Translations under genes and position numbers: made by a program
Part shown: in pieces, positions 7,296 through 15,847 of the stretch
How the letters are laid out: each line of letters starts with the position of its first letter
Position numbering within the stretch: the first letter of the stretch is position 1
From: Planctomycetota bacterium
Lineage (GTDB): Bacteria; Planctomycetota; Phycisphaerae; Sedimentisphaerales; Anaerohalosphaeraceae
DNA: 17,531 bases
Direction: 5' to 3'
NCBI GenBank assembly: GCA_012519365.1
Contig: JAAYQH010000129.1
Location: 1 to 17,531 of the forward strand
Notes under the pieces: model-generated
Told to the model about the DNA's origin: nothing
Databases searched by the model: none
Seen by the model: the letters and a program-made list of their open reading frames with translations, nothing else

Positions 7296-7310
7296 TAAAT
7301 ACGGTATTTA
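7296..7310. promoter_or_regulatory. 15-bp palindrome just upstream of the -35 box
   Basis: TAAATAC, a central G and GTATTTA: perfect 7-bp arms centred about 12 bases upstream of the leftward -35. The position suits an activator site or an AT-rich UP-like element. It could equally serve the divergent ilvD side. Confidence 0.4.
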
Positions 7311-7438
7311 ACGGGAATTCCGAAAACCATCTGCCCACACCCCGCCGCTTTTCCTGACAGGCGACTCTCTGATACGGCCTGGATACAGCATATGAATAAC
7401 TTTCGGGATTTTGGGCTTTTCTATCGTCTTATGACGGT

Positions 7439-7466
7439 TATAATAGGCTGTCTTGTCAACATTGAC
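7439..7466 (+). promoter_or_regulatory. Candidate ilvD promoter -10 and leader inverted repeat
   Basis: A consensus TATAAT is at 7439-7444 on the plus strand. The matching -35 region (7416-7422, TTTTCT-like) is poor. Transcription would start near 7451. Just inside the leader is a perfect inverted repeat GTCAA-CA-TTGAC (7455-7466), a possible regulator site. No T-box or attenuator structure was seen. The rest of the divergent gap (7311-7438) shows nothing recognisable. Confidence 0.4.
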
Positions 7467-7507
7467 GATGACTAAATGTGATTTCTGTGAATGTGGAGAT
7501 TGAACTT

Positions 7508-9181
7508 ATGAAAAGTGATGCCGTCAAACAAGGTTTTCAACGCGCCCCGCATCGAGCGTTGCTGCGGGCCTGCGGAGTGCAGCCCGACGATTTACAAAAA
7601 CCCTTTATCGCGATTGCCAACAGTTACTGTGACATTGTCCCGGGCCATGTCCATCTGCACGAAGTGGCCCAAGTTGTCAAACAGGCCGTGCGTGACGCCG
7701 GCGGCGTCCCGTTTGAGTTCAACAGCATCGCCATCTGCGACGGCATCGCCATGGGCCACAGCGGGATGAAGTATTCGCTGCCGTCGCGCGAGATCATCGC
7801 CGATTCGGTAGAAACCATGTGTCGGGCGCATTGCTTTGACGGGATGATCTGTATCCCGAATTGCGATAAAGTCGTCCCCGGTATGCTCATGGCCGCGATG
7901 CGACTTAACATTCCGACCCTGTTTGTTTCCGGCGGGCCGATGAAAGCCGGCAAGACCAAAGACGGCAAACCCGCCGATCTGATCTCCATCTTCGAAGGAG
8001 TGGCCGCCTACAATGCCGGCACAATTTCCGAAGAACGCCTGACCGAGTTGGAATGTGCCGGCTGCCCGACCCAGGGAAGCTGCTCGGGGATGTTCACCGC
8101 CAACAGTATGAACTGCTTGTGCGAGGCCATCGGAATGGCCCTGCCGGGCAACGGCACTATCCTGGCGGTTGACCCCAGACGGCAGGAATTGTACAAAAAA
8201 GCCGGCAAACGCATTGTTGAATTAGTCAAAGAAGACCTTAAACCACTTGATATTGTGTCCGAAAAATCAATCGACAACGCCTTTATTCTGGATATGGCCA
8301 TGGGCGGCTCGACCAACACCGTCCTGCACACGCTGGCAATCGCAAACGAAGCGAAAATCAAGTACGATTTGGATCGCATAAATGCCATCAGCGACAAATG
8401 CCCCAATATCTGCAAGGTCTCACCCTCTAGCGACTGGCACATTGAAGATGTCGATGCCGCCGGCGGAATCAGCGCAATCCTCAAAGAAATCAGCACTATC
8501 CCAGGCTTGCTGAACACCGACTGTATGACTGTCACCGGCAAGACGCTCGGGCAGAACATCGCCGAGGCGGCTATCAAGAATACCCATTGTATCCACAAAG
8601 TCGAAAATGCCTATTCCAAAACCGGCGGCCTGGCGATTCTTCGCGGCAATCTGGCCCCGAACGGCTGCGTGGTCAAGTCGGCTGGCGTCGCGGCTTCGAT
8701 GCTCAAACATGCCGGCCCGGCAGTCATCTTCGAGAGCCAGGAAGAGGCCTGCGAAGGCATCTTAGCCGGCAAGGTCAAACCCGGCGATGTGGTCATCATC
8801 CGTTATGAAGGCCCCAAAGGCGGCCCCGGCATGCAGGAAATGCTCAGCCCCACCAGTTATATTATGGGCGCCGGCTTGGGCGAATCGGTGGCGTTGGTGA
8901 CCGATGGCCGATTCTCCGGCGGCACGCGCGGCGCGTGTATCGGCCATGTCAGCCCCGAAGCAGCCGTCGGCGGCCCGCTCGCCTTGCTTGAGCCGGGGGA
9001 CAAAGTCAGCATCGACATCCCCGCCCGCACCATCCGCGTCGAACTGTCCGATGAGGAGTTGGCCAAACGCAAGGCCGCCTGGAAACCCCGCCCGCCGCGG
9101 ATTACCCACGGCGCCTTGGGCAAATATGCCGCCTTGGCCACCAGCGCCGACACCGGAGGCATCTTGAAGTGGAGCACATAG
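7508..9181 (+). CDS. ilvD: Dihydroxy-acid dehydratase
   Basis: A 557-residue cytoplasmic Fe-S enzyme. It dehydrates 2,3-dihydroxy-isovalerate and 2,3-dihydroxy-3-methylvalerate to the 2-keto acids of valine and isoleucine synthesis. Family signatures: [10 protein letters not shown] (12-21), [20 protein letters not shown] (76-95), [13 protein letters not shown] (117-129), [18 protein letters not shown] (186-203), [13 protein letters not shown] and the C-terminal [14 protein letters not shown] plus [13 protein letters not shown]. Conserved C77, C119 and C192 are the likely cluster ligands; D78 and K121 correspond to metal-site residues, the Lys being carbamylated in characterised homologues. 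The open frame extends to GTG 7478, but ATG 7508 is chosen: GGAG lies 9 bases upstream and MKSDAVKQG matches the usual IlvD start. Full length for the family. It stands alone; no other ilv gene is in view. Confidence 0.97.
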   Translation: MKSDAVKQGFQRAPHRALLRACGVQPDDLQKPFIAIANSYCDIVPGHVHLHEVAQVVKQAVRDAGGVPFEFNSIAICDGIAMGHSGMKYSLPSREIIADSVETMCRAHCFDGMICIPNCDKVVPGMLMAAMRLNIPTLFVSGGPMKAGKTKDGKPADLISIFEGVAAYNAGTISEERLTELECAGCPTQGSCSGMFTANSMNCLCEAIGMALPGNGTILAVDPRRQELYKKAGKRIVELVKEDLKPLDIVSEKSIDNAFILDMAMGGSTNTVLHTLAIANEAKIKYDLDRINAISDKCPNICKVSPSSDWHIEDVDAAGGISAILKEISTIPGLLNTDCMTVTGKTLGQNIAEAAIKNTHCIHKVENAYSKTGGLAILRGNLAPNGCVVKSAGVAASMLKHAGPAVIFESQEEACEGILAGKVKPGDVVIIRYEGPKGGPGMQEMLSPTSYIMGAGLGESVALVTDGRFSGGTRGACIGHVSPEAAVGGPLALLEPGDKVSIDIPARTIRVELSDEELAKRKAAWKPRPPRITHGALGKYAALATSADTGGILKWST

Positions 9182-9211
9182 CCTTCGTGCAAAAATGTTG
9201 GAGTTCCATAG

Positions 9212-9239
9212 CCGGCCGTCCGGGCGGTACTTGTTTTTG
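9212..9239 (+). terminator. Possible intrinsic terminator after ilvD
   Basis: CCGGCC, GTCC and GGGCGG form a six-position stem with one G-G mismatch. A T-rich run (TTGTTTTT) follows 3 bases later, 31 bases after the ilvD stop. The stem is short and the T-run is offset, so this is tentative. Confidence 0.35.
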
Positions 9240-9363
9240 AAGTGAGAATTATCGCTGGCCGCCCGTTGGGTCCTTATCAAATGGCCGCGGCCGCACCGGT
9301 CGTAGTCGGCCGGGGGCGGCTATGGCGGCGTAAGGGCGACTCATCGCAGTCGGCGGGGTGCGG

Positions 9364-10278
9364 TTATCGCAGAGCAATGGCAACTCGGTCGTGGCCGGCA
9401 AGGTCCTTTTTGAGGTGAATGTCCTTAAAAAGGCCGGCCTGTTCCAGCAATTCGCACACGGCCTTGCCCTGAGTATAGCCAATCTCCAGCATCAACGCCC
9501 CGTCGGGCTTGAGGAATTCGTCTACTTGAGCCGTGATGCGTCGAAAGACATCCAGCCCATCGGTCCCGGCCAGCAGCGCGTGTTTGGGTTCGTAGTCTTT
9601 GACATTTTTTTCCAATTGTGCATACTCGGTTTCGCTGACATACGGCGGATTGGATACAATCAGATCAAAGGCCAGCGCATCAAGGCCCTTGATCACCGGA
9701 TCGAACAAATCGCCGCATAATAACTGCACCCGTTCGCTCAGGCCATGAGTCTGGATGTTTTTGGCCGCGACCGACAAGGCTGCTTCGCACACATCTGTGG
9801 CCGTAACCCGGGCGTCCGGAACGTTTTTGGCTACGGCCGCAGCGATGCAGCCCGACCCGGTACACAAATCCAACACCGCCTGCGGACCGCTGCGGGTACG
9901 TAAAAAATGAATCGCCTGCTCAACCAGCAGCTCCGTTTCCGGACGGGGGATCAAACAGTCCCGCGTAATCGCCAGCGACAGCGAATAAAATTCACACCGT
10001 CCGACCAGATACGCCACCGGCTCATGCTCGCCGGCCCGCTGAACCAGCGCACGCAGGGCGTCCAGCTGCGGCTTTTGCACGATACGGTCAAAAAAAGTGT
10101 AAAGTTGAATCCGTTCCAGTTTGAGAACATCGCAAAGCAAAAGTTCGGCGCTGAGGCGCGGGCTGTCCACACCCTTCTTGGTGAAGTACTCCGTGATCCA
10201 GTTCAGCAGCCGTTGTATGGTCCAGATCTCGTTCAAAAGCCGTGTTTTGGGCAGAAGGTGGATATTATCGTTACACAA
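9364..10278 (-). CDS. prmC: PrmC (HemK), release factor glutamine methyltransferase
   Basis: This enzyme methylates the glutamine of the GGQ motif in peptide-chain release factors RF1/RF2, using S-adenosylmethionine. The N-terminal helical domain (TIQRLLNWITEYF, then DSPRLSAELLL and EPVAYLVG) is followed by a Rossmann methyltransferase domain: PRPETELLVE (111-120), DLCTGSGCIAAAVA (137-150, SAM motif I) and the substrate-binding SNPPYVSETEY (209-219, NPPY), numbered from the TTG at 10278. A promoter at 10287-10315 would start transcription near 10280, leaving no leader for that TTG. The second in-frame TTG at 10236 gives a 290-residue protein, closer to the family start. Neither has an SD, so the start is uncertain between 10236 and 10278. 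It is convergent with ilvD and divergent from murE. Confidence 0.95.
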   Translation of the reverse strand: MCNDNIHLLPKTRLLNEIWTIQRLLNWITEYFTKKGVDSPRLSAELLLCDVLKLERIQLYTFFDRIVQKPQLDALRALVQRAGEHEPVAYLVGRCEFYSLSLAITRDCLIPRPETELLVEQAIHFLRTRSGPQAVLDLCTGSGCIAAAVAKNVPDARVTATDVCEAALSVAAKNIQTHGLSERVQLLCGDLFDPVIKGLDALAFDLIVSNPPYVSETEYAQLEKNVKDYEPKHALLAGTDGLDVFRRITAQVDEFLKPDGALMLEIGYTQGKAVCELLEQAGLFKDIHLKKDLAGHDRVAIALR

Positions 10279-10286
10279 CCGATGGT

Positions 10287-10315
10287 ATCATAGCGATACG
10301 GACAGAATAATGCAA
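10287..10315 (-). promoter_or_regulatory. Candidate prmC promoter
   Basis: Minus strand: TTGCAT (10310-10315), 17-base spacer, TATGAT (10287-10292). The -10 is strong and the -35 moderate. A 5-bp inverted repeat GTATC...GATAC (10285-10299) straddles the -10. The predicted start near 10280 bears on the prmC start codon. Confidence 0.5.
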
Positions 10316-10368
10316 ACGGATTTTTGCCGCGATAGCGCCCCGACACGACCGTTTGAACAATCGGGCTA

Positions 10369-10400
10369 TTGTCAAACCGCCGCTTGGCCGATAGTATAAA
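10369..10400 (+). promoter_or_regulatory. Candidate promoter for murE-murF-mraY
   Basis: TTGTCA at 10369-10374, followed by TAGTAT at 10393-10398 (18-base spacer) or TATAAA at 10395-10400 (20-base spacer). Transcription would start about 35 bases before the murE ATG. The match is moderate. Confidence 0.35.
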
Positions 10401-10443
10401 GAGTCATTGACAAATAGACCCATAAACTGCATCAGGAAAATAG

Positions 10444-11874
10444 ATGACATTTACCCAATTATTGGCAGTCGTACAATCGGGCAAGGTGCGGGTGTGTGCT
10501 GATTCGCGTCAGGTTCAGCCAGGCGATTGTTTTGTGGCGGTTCGCGGCACCCAGACCGACGGCCATCGTTTCATCCCCATGGCACGTCAGCGGGGGGCGT
10601 TGTACATCGTGGCCGAACAGGCCGACGACAGTCGGTGTATTGTGGTGGAAAACAGCGCCGCGGCCCTCGGCCTTCTGGCCCAGGCGGCCCTTGGCAACCC
10701 CGCCAGTCAGATGACCAATCTGGCGGTGACCGGCACCAACGGCAAGACAACCACTTCCTATCTGGTCCGATCGGTTATCGAAACGGCCGGGGCATCCTGT
10801 GCGCTGGTCGGCACGATCGTCTATAGCGCCGGCTCTACCACGGTGGATGCCCCTCTGACGACACCGGACGCGTTGACCCTGGCCAAGACCGCCCGAGAGG
10901 CCCTTGACAGCGGCACGCGGTATATGATGATCGAAGCCAGCAGCCACGCCCTGAGCCAGCATCGCCTGGCGGGCATTGCGTTTACCGCGGCGGCGTTTAC
11001 CAATCTGACCGGCGATCATCTGGATTATCACAAAACGCCGGAGAACTATCTGGCGGCCAAGGCGATGCTGTTTGAGGCCCTGCCCCCTCACGGTATGGCG
11101 GTACTTAACGCCCAGTCCGACGCCTCCAAGGCGATTGCCGCTGGCATCAAACGGCGGATTTTGTGGTACGCGATCGACGAACCGGCCGATGTGTCAGCGC
11201 ATATCCACCGGATGGATGACAGCGGCAGTGAGTTCGGCCTTGAATTCGGCGGGATTATGGAAAAAGTCGTTACGCCGTTGTGCGGCCGGCACAATATCAG
11301 CAATCATCTGGCCGCGGCCGGACTATGTCTGGCGGCCGGATTCAGTATTTCGGCGATCGCACAGGGGCTTTCGGCCTTGTCCTGCGTACCCGGCCGACTC
11401 GAACCGGTCTTATCACCCATCGCCGAACGGCGGGGCGTCCGGGTGTTCATCGATTATGCCCACACCGACGATGCCTTGGCCAATGTCCTGACAACATTGC
11501 GGCCGATTTGTCGCGGGCGGCTGATCGTCGTGTTCGGTTGCGGCGGCGATCGCGACAAGACCAAACGCCCACGGATGGCTCACGTTGCCGAAACGCTGGC
11601 CGATACAGTGATCGTAACCAGCGACAATCCGCGTTCTGAGGACCCGCAGGCAATCATTGAGCAGATATGCGAAGGCTTTTCCTCCGAGAAACGCCGCTCC
11701 GTGCAGATCGAGCCGGATCGCAAAAAGGCGATTTTTCTGGCCATCTCGCAGGCTCAACGCGGCGATGTCGTCCTGATTGCCGGCAAAGGCCACGAAACCT
11801 ACCAAATTATCGGTACACGAAAATACGACTTTAGCGATACGCTTGCCGCACAGGAGGCCCTGTCGTGCCTGTAG
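10444..11874 (+). CDS. murE: UDP-MurNAc-tripeptide synthetase (meso-DAP adding)
   Basis: A 476-residue cytoplasmic Mur ligase that adds the third amino acid to UDP-MurNAc-L-Ala-D-Glu using ATP. Domain 1 (about 1-90) binds the UDP-sugar (DSRQVQPGDCFVAVRG). The central domain holds the P-loop GTNGKTTT (97-104), EASSHAL and the TNLTGDHLDYH segment; K206 is the likely carbamylated Lys. Domain 3 has DYAHTDDAL (337-345), FGCGGDRDKTKRP and DNPRSEDP (394-401). DNPR is the known specificity motif for meso-diaminopimelate; lysine-type enzymes carry a different motif. The end, GKGHETYQ, is also conserved. An AGGA SD sits 6 bases before the ATG. It is the first gene of a murE-murF-mraY run, with 63 bases to murF. 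The wall is therefore expected to be DAP-type. Confidence 0.97.
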   Translation: MTFTQLLAVVQSGKVRVCADSRQVQPGDCFVAVRGTQTDGHRFIPMARQRGALYIVAEQADDSRCIVVENSAAALGLLAQAALGNPASQMTNLAVTGTNGKTTTSYLVRSVIETAGASCALVGTIVYSAGSTTVDAPLTTPDALTLAKTAREALDSGTRYMMIEASSHALSQHRLAGIAFTAAAFTNLTGDHLDYHKTPENYLAAKAMLFEALPPHGMAVLNAQSDASKAIAAGIKRRILWYAIDEPADVSAHIHRMDDSGSEFGLEFGGIMEKVVTPLCGRHNISNHLAAAGLCLAAGFSISAIAQGLSALSCVPGRLEPVLSPIAERRGVRVFIDYAHTDDALANVLTTLRPICRGRLIVVFGCGGDRDKTKRPRMAHVAETLADTVIVTSDNPRSEDPQAIIEQICEGFSSEKRRSVQIEPDRKKAIFLAISQAQRGDVVLIAGKGHETYQIIGTRKYDFSDTLAAQEALSCL

Positions 11875-11937
11875 GGGAAAATGCCAACGAAATACCAAAT
11901 CCTAATCAAACAAACACGCAAAAATAGATAATAATCG

Positions 11938-13362
11938 ATGATAAGCCTCTCTTTACAAAAGTTGATTGCTGTTTTGAATGCCGAATGCCTGGGACCCATT
12001 GAGCCGGCTTCGGCCATTGACGGCCTGACGATTGATTCGCGAACAATCCGGCCTGGGCAGGCGTTTTTTGCCCTCAAGGGCGAGCGATTTGACGGGCACG
12101 ACTTTGCCGCTGAGGTGGCCAATAAAGCAGCCGCGTGTATTGTCGCCGAGCGGCGGCCGGCCCTGCCGTCCGATAACACGACACCGGTACTGCTGGTTCC
12201 CAGCGTGCTCGGTGCACTGGCAACGCTGGCAGGATGGTATCGGCACGAACTTTCGGCATACGTCATCGCCATTACCGGCTCAGCGGGCAAGACCACCACA
12301 CGCCATATCCTGCATCATGTCCTGAGCCGATTTTATCGCTGTCATCAGGCCGTCAAAAGTTTTAACAATCATATCGGTGTGCCGCTGTCGATTCTTGGCA
12401 CGCCGCCCGATTGCCAAGTACTGCTGCTGGAACTGGGCAGCAATCACCCCGGCGAGATTGAGCCGCTTGCCCGACTTGCCGAACCAAACGCAGCCTGCAT
12501 TACGCTTATCGGACCGGCCCATCTGGAAGGCTTTGGCAATATGCAAAACATCCTGGTCGAAAAAACATCGATCGCCAAAGGTCTCAAGGCCGACGGCGTA
12601 TTGTATGTCAACGGCGATCAGCCGGCGTTGGCCGGCTTTGCCAAAACACTCGGCTGTCGGGTCAAAACCTTTGGCACGACTGTCGGCTGCGATATTATCG
12701 GAACCGATCTGATCGCAAATGGACTGACCGGACAGCTGAGGATTGACGGCAAGACCGTTGACGTGCCTCTGCCTGGCAGAGCCAATCTGATGAACGTACT
12801 GACCGTTTGGTCGATTTGCAGGGATCTTAAGATTGAGTTATCGGACTTTTCAGAGGCAGTTAAGACCGTTTCGCCGGTTCCGATGCGACTTGCAGTCGAG
12901 ACTATCGGACGTATAACCCTGCTAAACGACTGTTATAATGCCAACCCCGCCTCGATGAGCAATGCCCTCGAGACATTGTCGCGTCTGGCCGGCCAAACCA
13001 AACAACGGGCAGTCTTTATCGCCGGCAGTATGGCTGAGCTGGGCAAGCAGGCCGAACAGCTTCATTATCAGCTGGGCCGTCAGGCGGCAACCGCCGGCGT
13101 AGGGTGCTTGTTGGCCTGCGGGCCGTTTGCCCGCGCAATTATCGACGGGGGGAGGGAGACAGGGATGGCGGAGGCGGATTGCCATTTTTTTGTCGATACC
13201 ACCCAGTTATGTGATAAATTGCACCTTTTTATCCGTCCTGACGATATAATACTGGTCAAAGGCTCCCGAGTGAACGGTCTGGAAGCGGCTGTCGAAACAC
13301 TCAAACAGCTCAACCCGACCACGCAGGACAAAGCCCATCCAAAACAAAAAATTCCCAACTAA
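11938..13362 (+). CDS. murF: UDP-MurNAc-tripeptide:D-Ala-D-Ala ligase
   Basis: A 474-residue cytoplasmic Mur ligase that joins D-Ala-D-Ala to UDP-MurNAc-tripeptide, completing the pentapeptide precursor. N-domain: DSRTIRPGQAFFALKGERFDGHDF (33-56; D33-S34-R35 is the MurE/MurF UDP-binding signature). Central domain: P-loop GSAGKTT (114-120), SFNNHIGVPLS (141-151, diagnostic of MurF), and ELGSNHPGEI. C-domain: LNDCYNANPASM (329-340) and VKGSRVNGLE near the end, both typical. Length is near the family norm of about 450. No SD precedes the ATG; 63 bases separate it from murE, and mraY follows after 20 bases. Read-through from murE is the likely source of transcript. Confidence 0.97.
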   Translation: MISLSLQKLIAVLNAECLGPIEPASAIDGLTIDSRTIRPGQAFFALKGERFDGHDFAAEVANKAAACIVAERRPALPSDNTTPVLLVPSVLGALATLAGWYRHELSAYVIAITGSAGKTTTRHILHHVLSRFYRCHQAVKSFNNHIGVPLSILGTPPDCQVLLLELGSNHPGEIEPLARLAEPNAACITLIGPAHLEGFGNMQNILVEKTSIAKGLKADGVLYVNGDQPALAGFAKTLGCRVKTFGTTVGCDIIGTDLIANGLTGQLRIDGKTVDVPLPGRANLMNVLTVWSICRDLKIELSDFSEAVKTVSPVPMRLAVETIGRITLLNDCYNANPASMSNALETLSRLAGQTKQRAVFIAGSMAELGKQAEQLHYQLGRQAATAGVGCLLACGPFARAIIDGGRETGMAEADCHFFVDTTQLCDKLHLFIRPDDIILVKGSRVNGLEAAVETLKQLNPTTQDKAHPKQKIPN

Positions 13363-13382
13363 ATACGACGAACTATAAAACC

Positions 13383-14522
13383 GTGATTTACCATCTGCTT
13401 TATTGGCTGCGGGACAGTTTTACCCACCATGTGGGATTTTACGCTTATGAAGACGTGCTGTTTCGCGCGGTGATGGCGGCATTGACCAGCCTTTTAGTGG
13501 CGGTGCTGATGGCGCCGCGTGTGATTCGTTGGCTGCTGCGAATGAAAATCGGCGACCGGCCGGAATTCCACCACGCCGACCTCAACAACCTGATGCGCGA
13601 GCGTGCCAACACCCCGACGATGGGCGGGATTATTATCCTGACGGCGATTTTGGCAGGGACGCTGCTGTGGGCCAAACTGAGCAATCCTTTTATCCACAAG
13701 GCGATATTCTTAATCCTTTGGTTTGGCGGCATAGGAGCGGCCGATGACTGGCTGAAACTGACCGGCAAGGTCCGCCAGCACAGTCGAGACGGCCTTAAGC
13801 CCTGGGAAAAACTCGTCTGGCAGTTCGGCGGCTCGGTCCTGATTGCCTATTTTTTGTACAAAGACTTCCAAAACATCGACGACGCCAAGATGTTCTGGCT
13901 GCCGTTTTACAAGCACGGCATCCCCCTGGCGATGTGGATGTTTGCGATCATTACAGTGCTGTATATTACCGCCACCAGTAACGCCGTGAATCTGACCGAT
14001 GGGATGGACGGGCTGGCCTCGGGGTGTGTCGGCATTATGTCGATTGTCTTGGTGGTGCTGTGTTACATTGCCTCCGAGTATATGTCACGGGCCCACCAAA
14101 TCACGTGGGCCAGCTACCTGCTGCTGCCGCATATTCCCGAATCGGGTGAGCTGTGCATCTTCTTTGCTGCCCTGAGCGGGGCGATTTTCGGATTTTTGTG
14201 GTACAATTGCCATCCGGCACAGGTGTTTATGGGCGATATCGGATCGCTGCCGCTGGGTGCGGCCATGGGCTACGGGGCGATTGTCACCCGCAATGAACTG
14301 CTGCTGTTTGTCATCGGCGGGGTGTTTATGATGGAGCTGTTCAGCGTCATCCTGCAAGTGGGCTACTTCAAATACTCCGGAGGCAAGCGTATCTTTCGCT
14401 GTGCGCCGATTCACCACCACTTTCACTTGGCCGGGTGGTCTGAGCCGCAGGTGGTTGTTCGGTTCTGGCTGCTGTCGATTGTTTGTGCTGTCATTGCGCT
14501 GGCAACCTTAAAATTGCGATAA
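13383..14522 (+). CDS. mraY: Phospho-N-acetylmuramoyl-pentapeptide transferase
   Basis: A 379-residue polytopic inner-membrane enzyme that moves phospho-MurNAc-pentapeptide from UDP to undecaprenyl phosphate, forming lipid I. About ten hydrophobic segments are visible. Signatures: NTPTMGG (76-82), the Mg-binding AADDWLK (119-125, D121-D122), the loop NLTDGMDGLASG (203-214), FMGDIGSLPLG (282-292, D285 as third acidic residue), and APIHHHFHLAGWSEPQVVVRFW (341-362, with the HHH region). The start is GTG at 13383; the next Met (codon 31) would cut into the first helix. No SD. It follows murF by 20 bases. In many bacteria murD and ftsW come next, but here a serine hydrolase does. Confidence 0.97.
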   Translation: MIYHLLYWLRDSFTHHVGFYAYEDVLFRAVMAALTSLLVAVLMAPRVIRWLLRMKIGDRPEFHHADLNNLMRERANTPTMGGIIILTAILAGTLLWAKLSNPFIHKAIFLILWFGGIGAADDWLKLTGKVRQHSRDGLKPWEKLVWQFGGSVLIAYFLYKDFQNIDDAKMFWLPFYKHGIPLAMWMFAIITVLYITATSNAVNLTDGMDGLASGCVGIMSIVLVVLCYIASEYMSRAHQITWASYLLLPHIPESGELCIFFAALSGAIFGFLWYNCHPAQVFMGDIGSLPLGAAMGYGAIVTRNELLLFVIGGVFMMELFSVILQVGYFKYSGGKRIFRCAPIHHHFHLAGWSEPQVVVRFWLLSIVCAVIALATLKLR

Positions 14523-14575
14523 TTTTATCATTACTATTGCGTGCACTTGCACCACCTTCTGTTTGAGGGCGTTGT

Positions 14576-15847
14576 TTGGAGTTGCTAAGGCAAAAAACCG
14601 TTGCGTCCGGGGGTGTCGTTTACGCCATCGCCTGGGTTTGGTGTGTCGCAGGGGCTTTGTCAGCCGTGGACCCTGGAGGCACGTGTGCAGCGCCATCGGA
14701 CGGCAGCGGCGCCGTCGCAACACTCCGTAATGAGACACCTGTCGTAAATCTTCTGGAACCCATTCGGCAAAAATATGGGGTTCCAGCGATCTGCGCGGCC
14801 GTGGTCAACAGCGAACGGATCATCGCAGGTGGGGCCGTGGGGGTTCGAAAACACGGCACTGACATTCCGGTTACCGTCAACGATATCTGGCATTTGGGAT
14901 CCGAGACCAAGGCCATGACGGCGGCTCTAATCGGGCGGCTGGTTGAGCGAGGACAACGGCGGTGGGACAGCACAATGGCAGAGATCTTTCCGGAATGGGC
15001 CGACGAAATGCAGCCGGAAATGAAGGATGTCACGATTCTTCAACTGCTTTCGCATTGGGCCGGACTGGTGGAAAATGTACAGTGGCATCAGTTTGCTCAA
15101 CACGGCTGCCTTTCGCAGCAGCGGTACGCGGTCGCTAAAAAATTGCTCACCGAACAGCCTAAATACCCGCCCGGCACAGGCGGGCATTATTCCAATGCGG
15201 GGTATGTACTGGCCGGGGCAGTGGTCGAGAAAATCACCGCTGACACGTGGGAAAAGCAGATTGCTGCGCTGCTGTTTGAGCCCTTAGGGATGGCCTCGGC
15301 AGGCTTCGGCGGTGTGGGGACAGCCGGCTGTATTGATCAGCCGTGGGGACATTATGAGGATGGACGCCCCGTCGAGCGTAACGGGCCGGCAATGGATAAC
15401 CCACCAGTGCTTGGCCCGGCCGGGCGCGTTCACTGCACAATCTCGGACTGGGCGGCCTTTGTGATCGACCAGCTGCGAGGGGCACAGGGCAAAGCCGCTT
15501 TGCTTGAGCCGAAGACCTATCAGCGGCTTCATCAGCCGCCCTTTGGCGATGTGTATGCGCTGGGCTGGCTGGCCGTGCCGCGCAACTGGGCCGACGGCAC
15601 AGCACTGACCCACTCAGGAAGCAATACGATGAATTATGCCACAGTGTGGATCGCGCCAAACCGCGATTTTGCAGCACTGGTGTGTATCAATCAGGGAGGG
15701 CAGGCGGCCTTTAAGGACTCCGATGAGGCTGTCGGGGCGCTGATCGGGGCGTTTCTTAACACACGCCTCGAAAATGAAGAGTTGAAAATGGAGGAGGAAG
15801 GAAGAATTGAAGAATCGAGAAAATCGAAGGAGAATGAGGAATATTAA
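14576..15847 (+). CDS. Secreted penicillin-recognising serine hydrolase (beta-lactamase/DD-peptidase family)
   Basis: A 423-residue exported enzyme of the beta-lactamase/transpeptidase-like fold (Pfam Beta-lactamase). A signal peptide (hydrophobic about 13-28, likely cleavage near ALSA-VDP) precedes the domain (about 55-395). Catalytic motifs are complete: S109-E-T-K112, Y205-S-N207 and H346-S-G348. The third motif is HxG, as in Streptomyces R61 DD-peptidase and EstB-type esterases, rather than the KTG of AmpC, so a peptidase or esterase role is more likely than beta-lactam resistance; substrate unknown. The start is TTG 14576, with GAGGG 6 bases upstream. Residues from about 399 are a charged tail rich in E and K, encoded by a purine-rich tract and probably not part of the fold. 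It lies 53 bases after mraY and may be co-transcribed. Confidence 0.92.
   Translation: MELLRQKTVASGGVVYAIAWVWCVAGALSAVDPGGTCAAPSDGSGAVATLRNETPVVNLLEPIRQKYGVPAICAAVVNSERIIAGGAVGVRKHGTDIPVTVNDIWHLGSETKAMTAALIGRLVERGQRRWDSTMAEIFPEWADEMQPEMKDVTILQLLSHWAGLVENVQWHQFAQHGCLSQQRYAVAKKLLTEQPKYPPGTGGHYSNAGYVLAGAVVEKITADTWEKQIAALLFEPLGMASAGFGGVGTAGCIDQPWGHYEDGRPVERNGPAMDNPPVLGPAGRVHCTISDWAAFVIDQLRGAQGKAALLEPKTYQRLHQPPFGDVYALGWLAVPRNWADGTALTHSGSNTMNYATVWIAPNRDFAALVCINQGGQAAFKDSDEAVGALIGAFLNTRLENEELKMEEEGRIEESRKSKENEEY

Noticed and set aside
7478..7507. Ten in-frame codons before ilvD ATG rich in V/I/L, recalling an ilv leader peptide
   Set aside because: There is no stop codon between them and ilvD, no SD before the GTG, and no attenuator hairpin; chance is the simpler explanation.
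8008..9280. Minus-strand open frames opposite ilvD
   Set aside because: ilvD is certain on the plus strand; these frames show biased composition and no domain.
10459..11091. Minus-strand open frame of 210 codons opposite murE
   Set aside because: G/R-rich shadow of a conserved Mur ligase gene.
14523..14575. Terminator between mraY and the serine hydrolase
   Set aside because: The GTGCA-CT-TGCAC inverted repeat has a 2-base loop and no T-run, so read-through remains likely.
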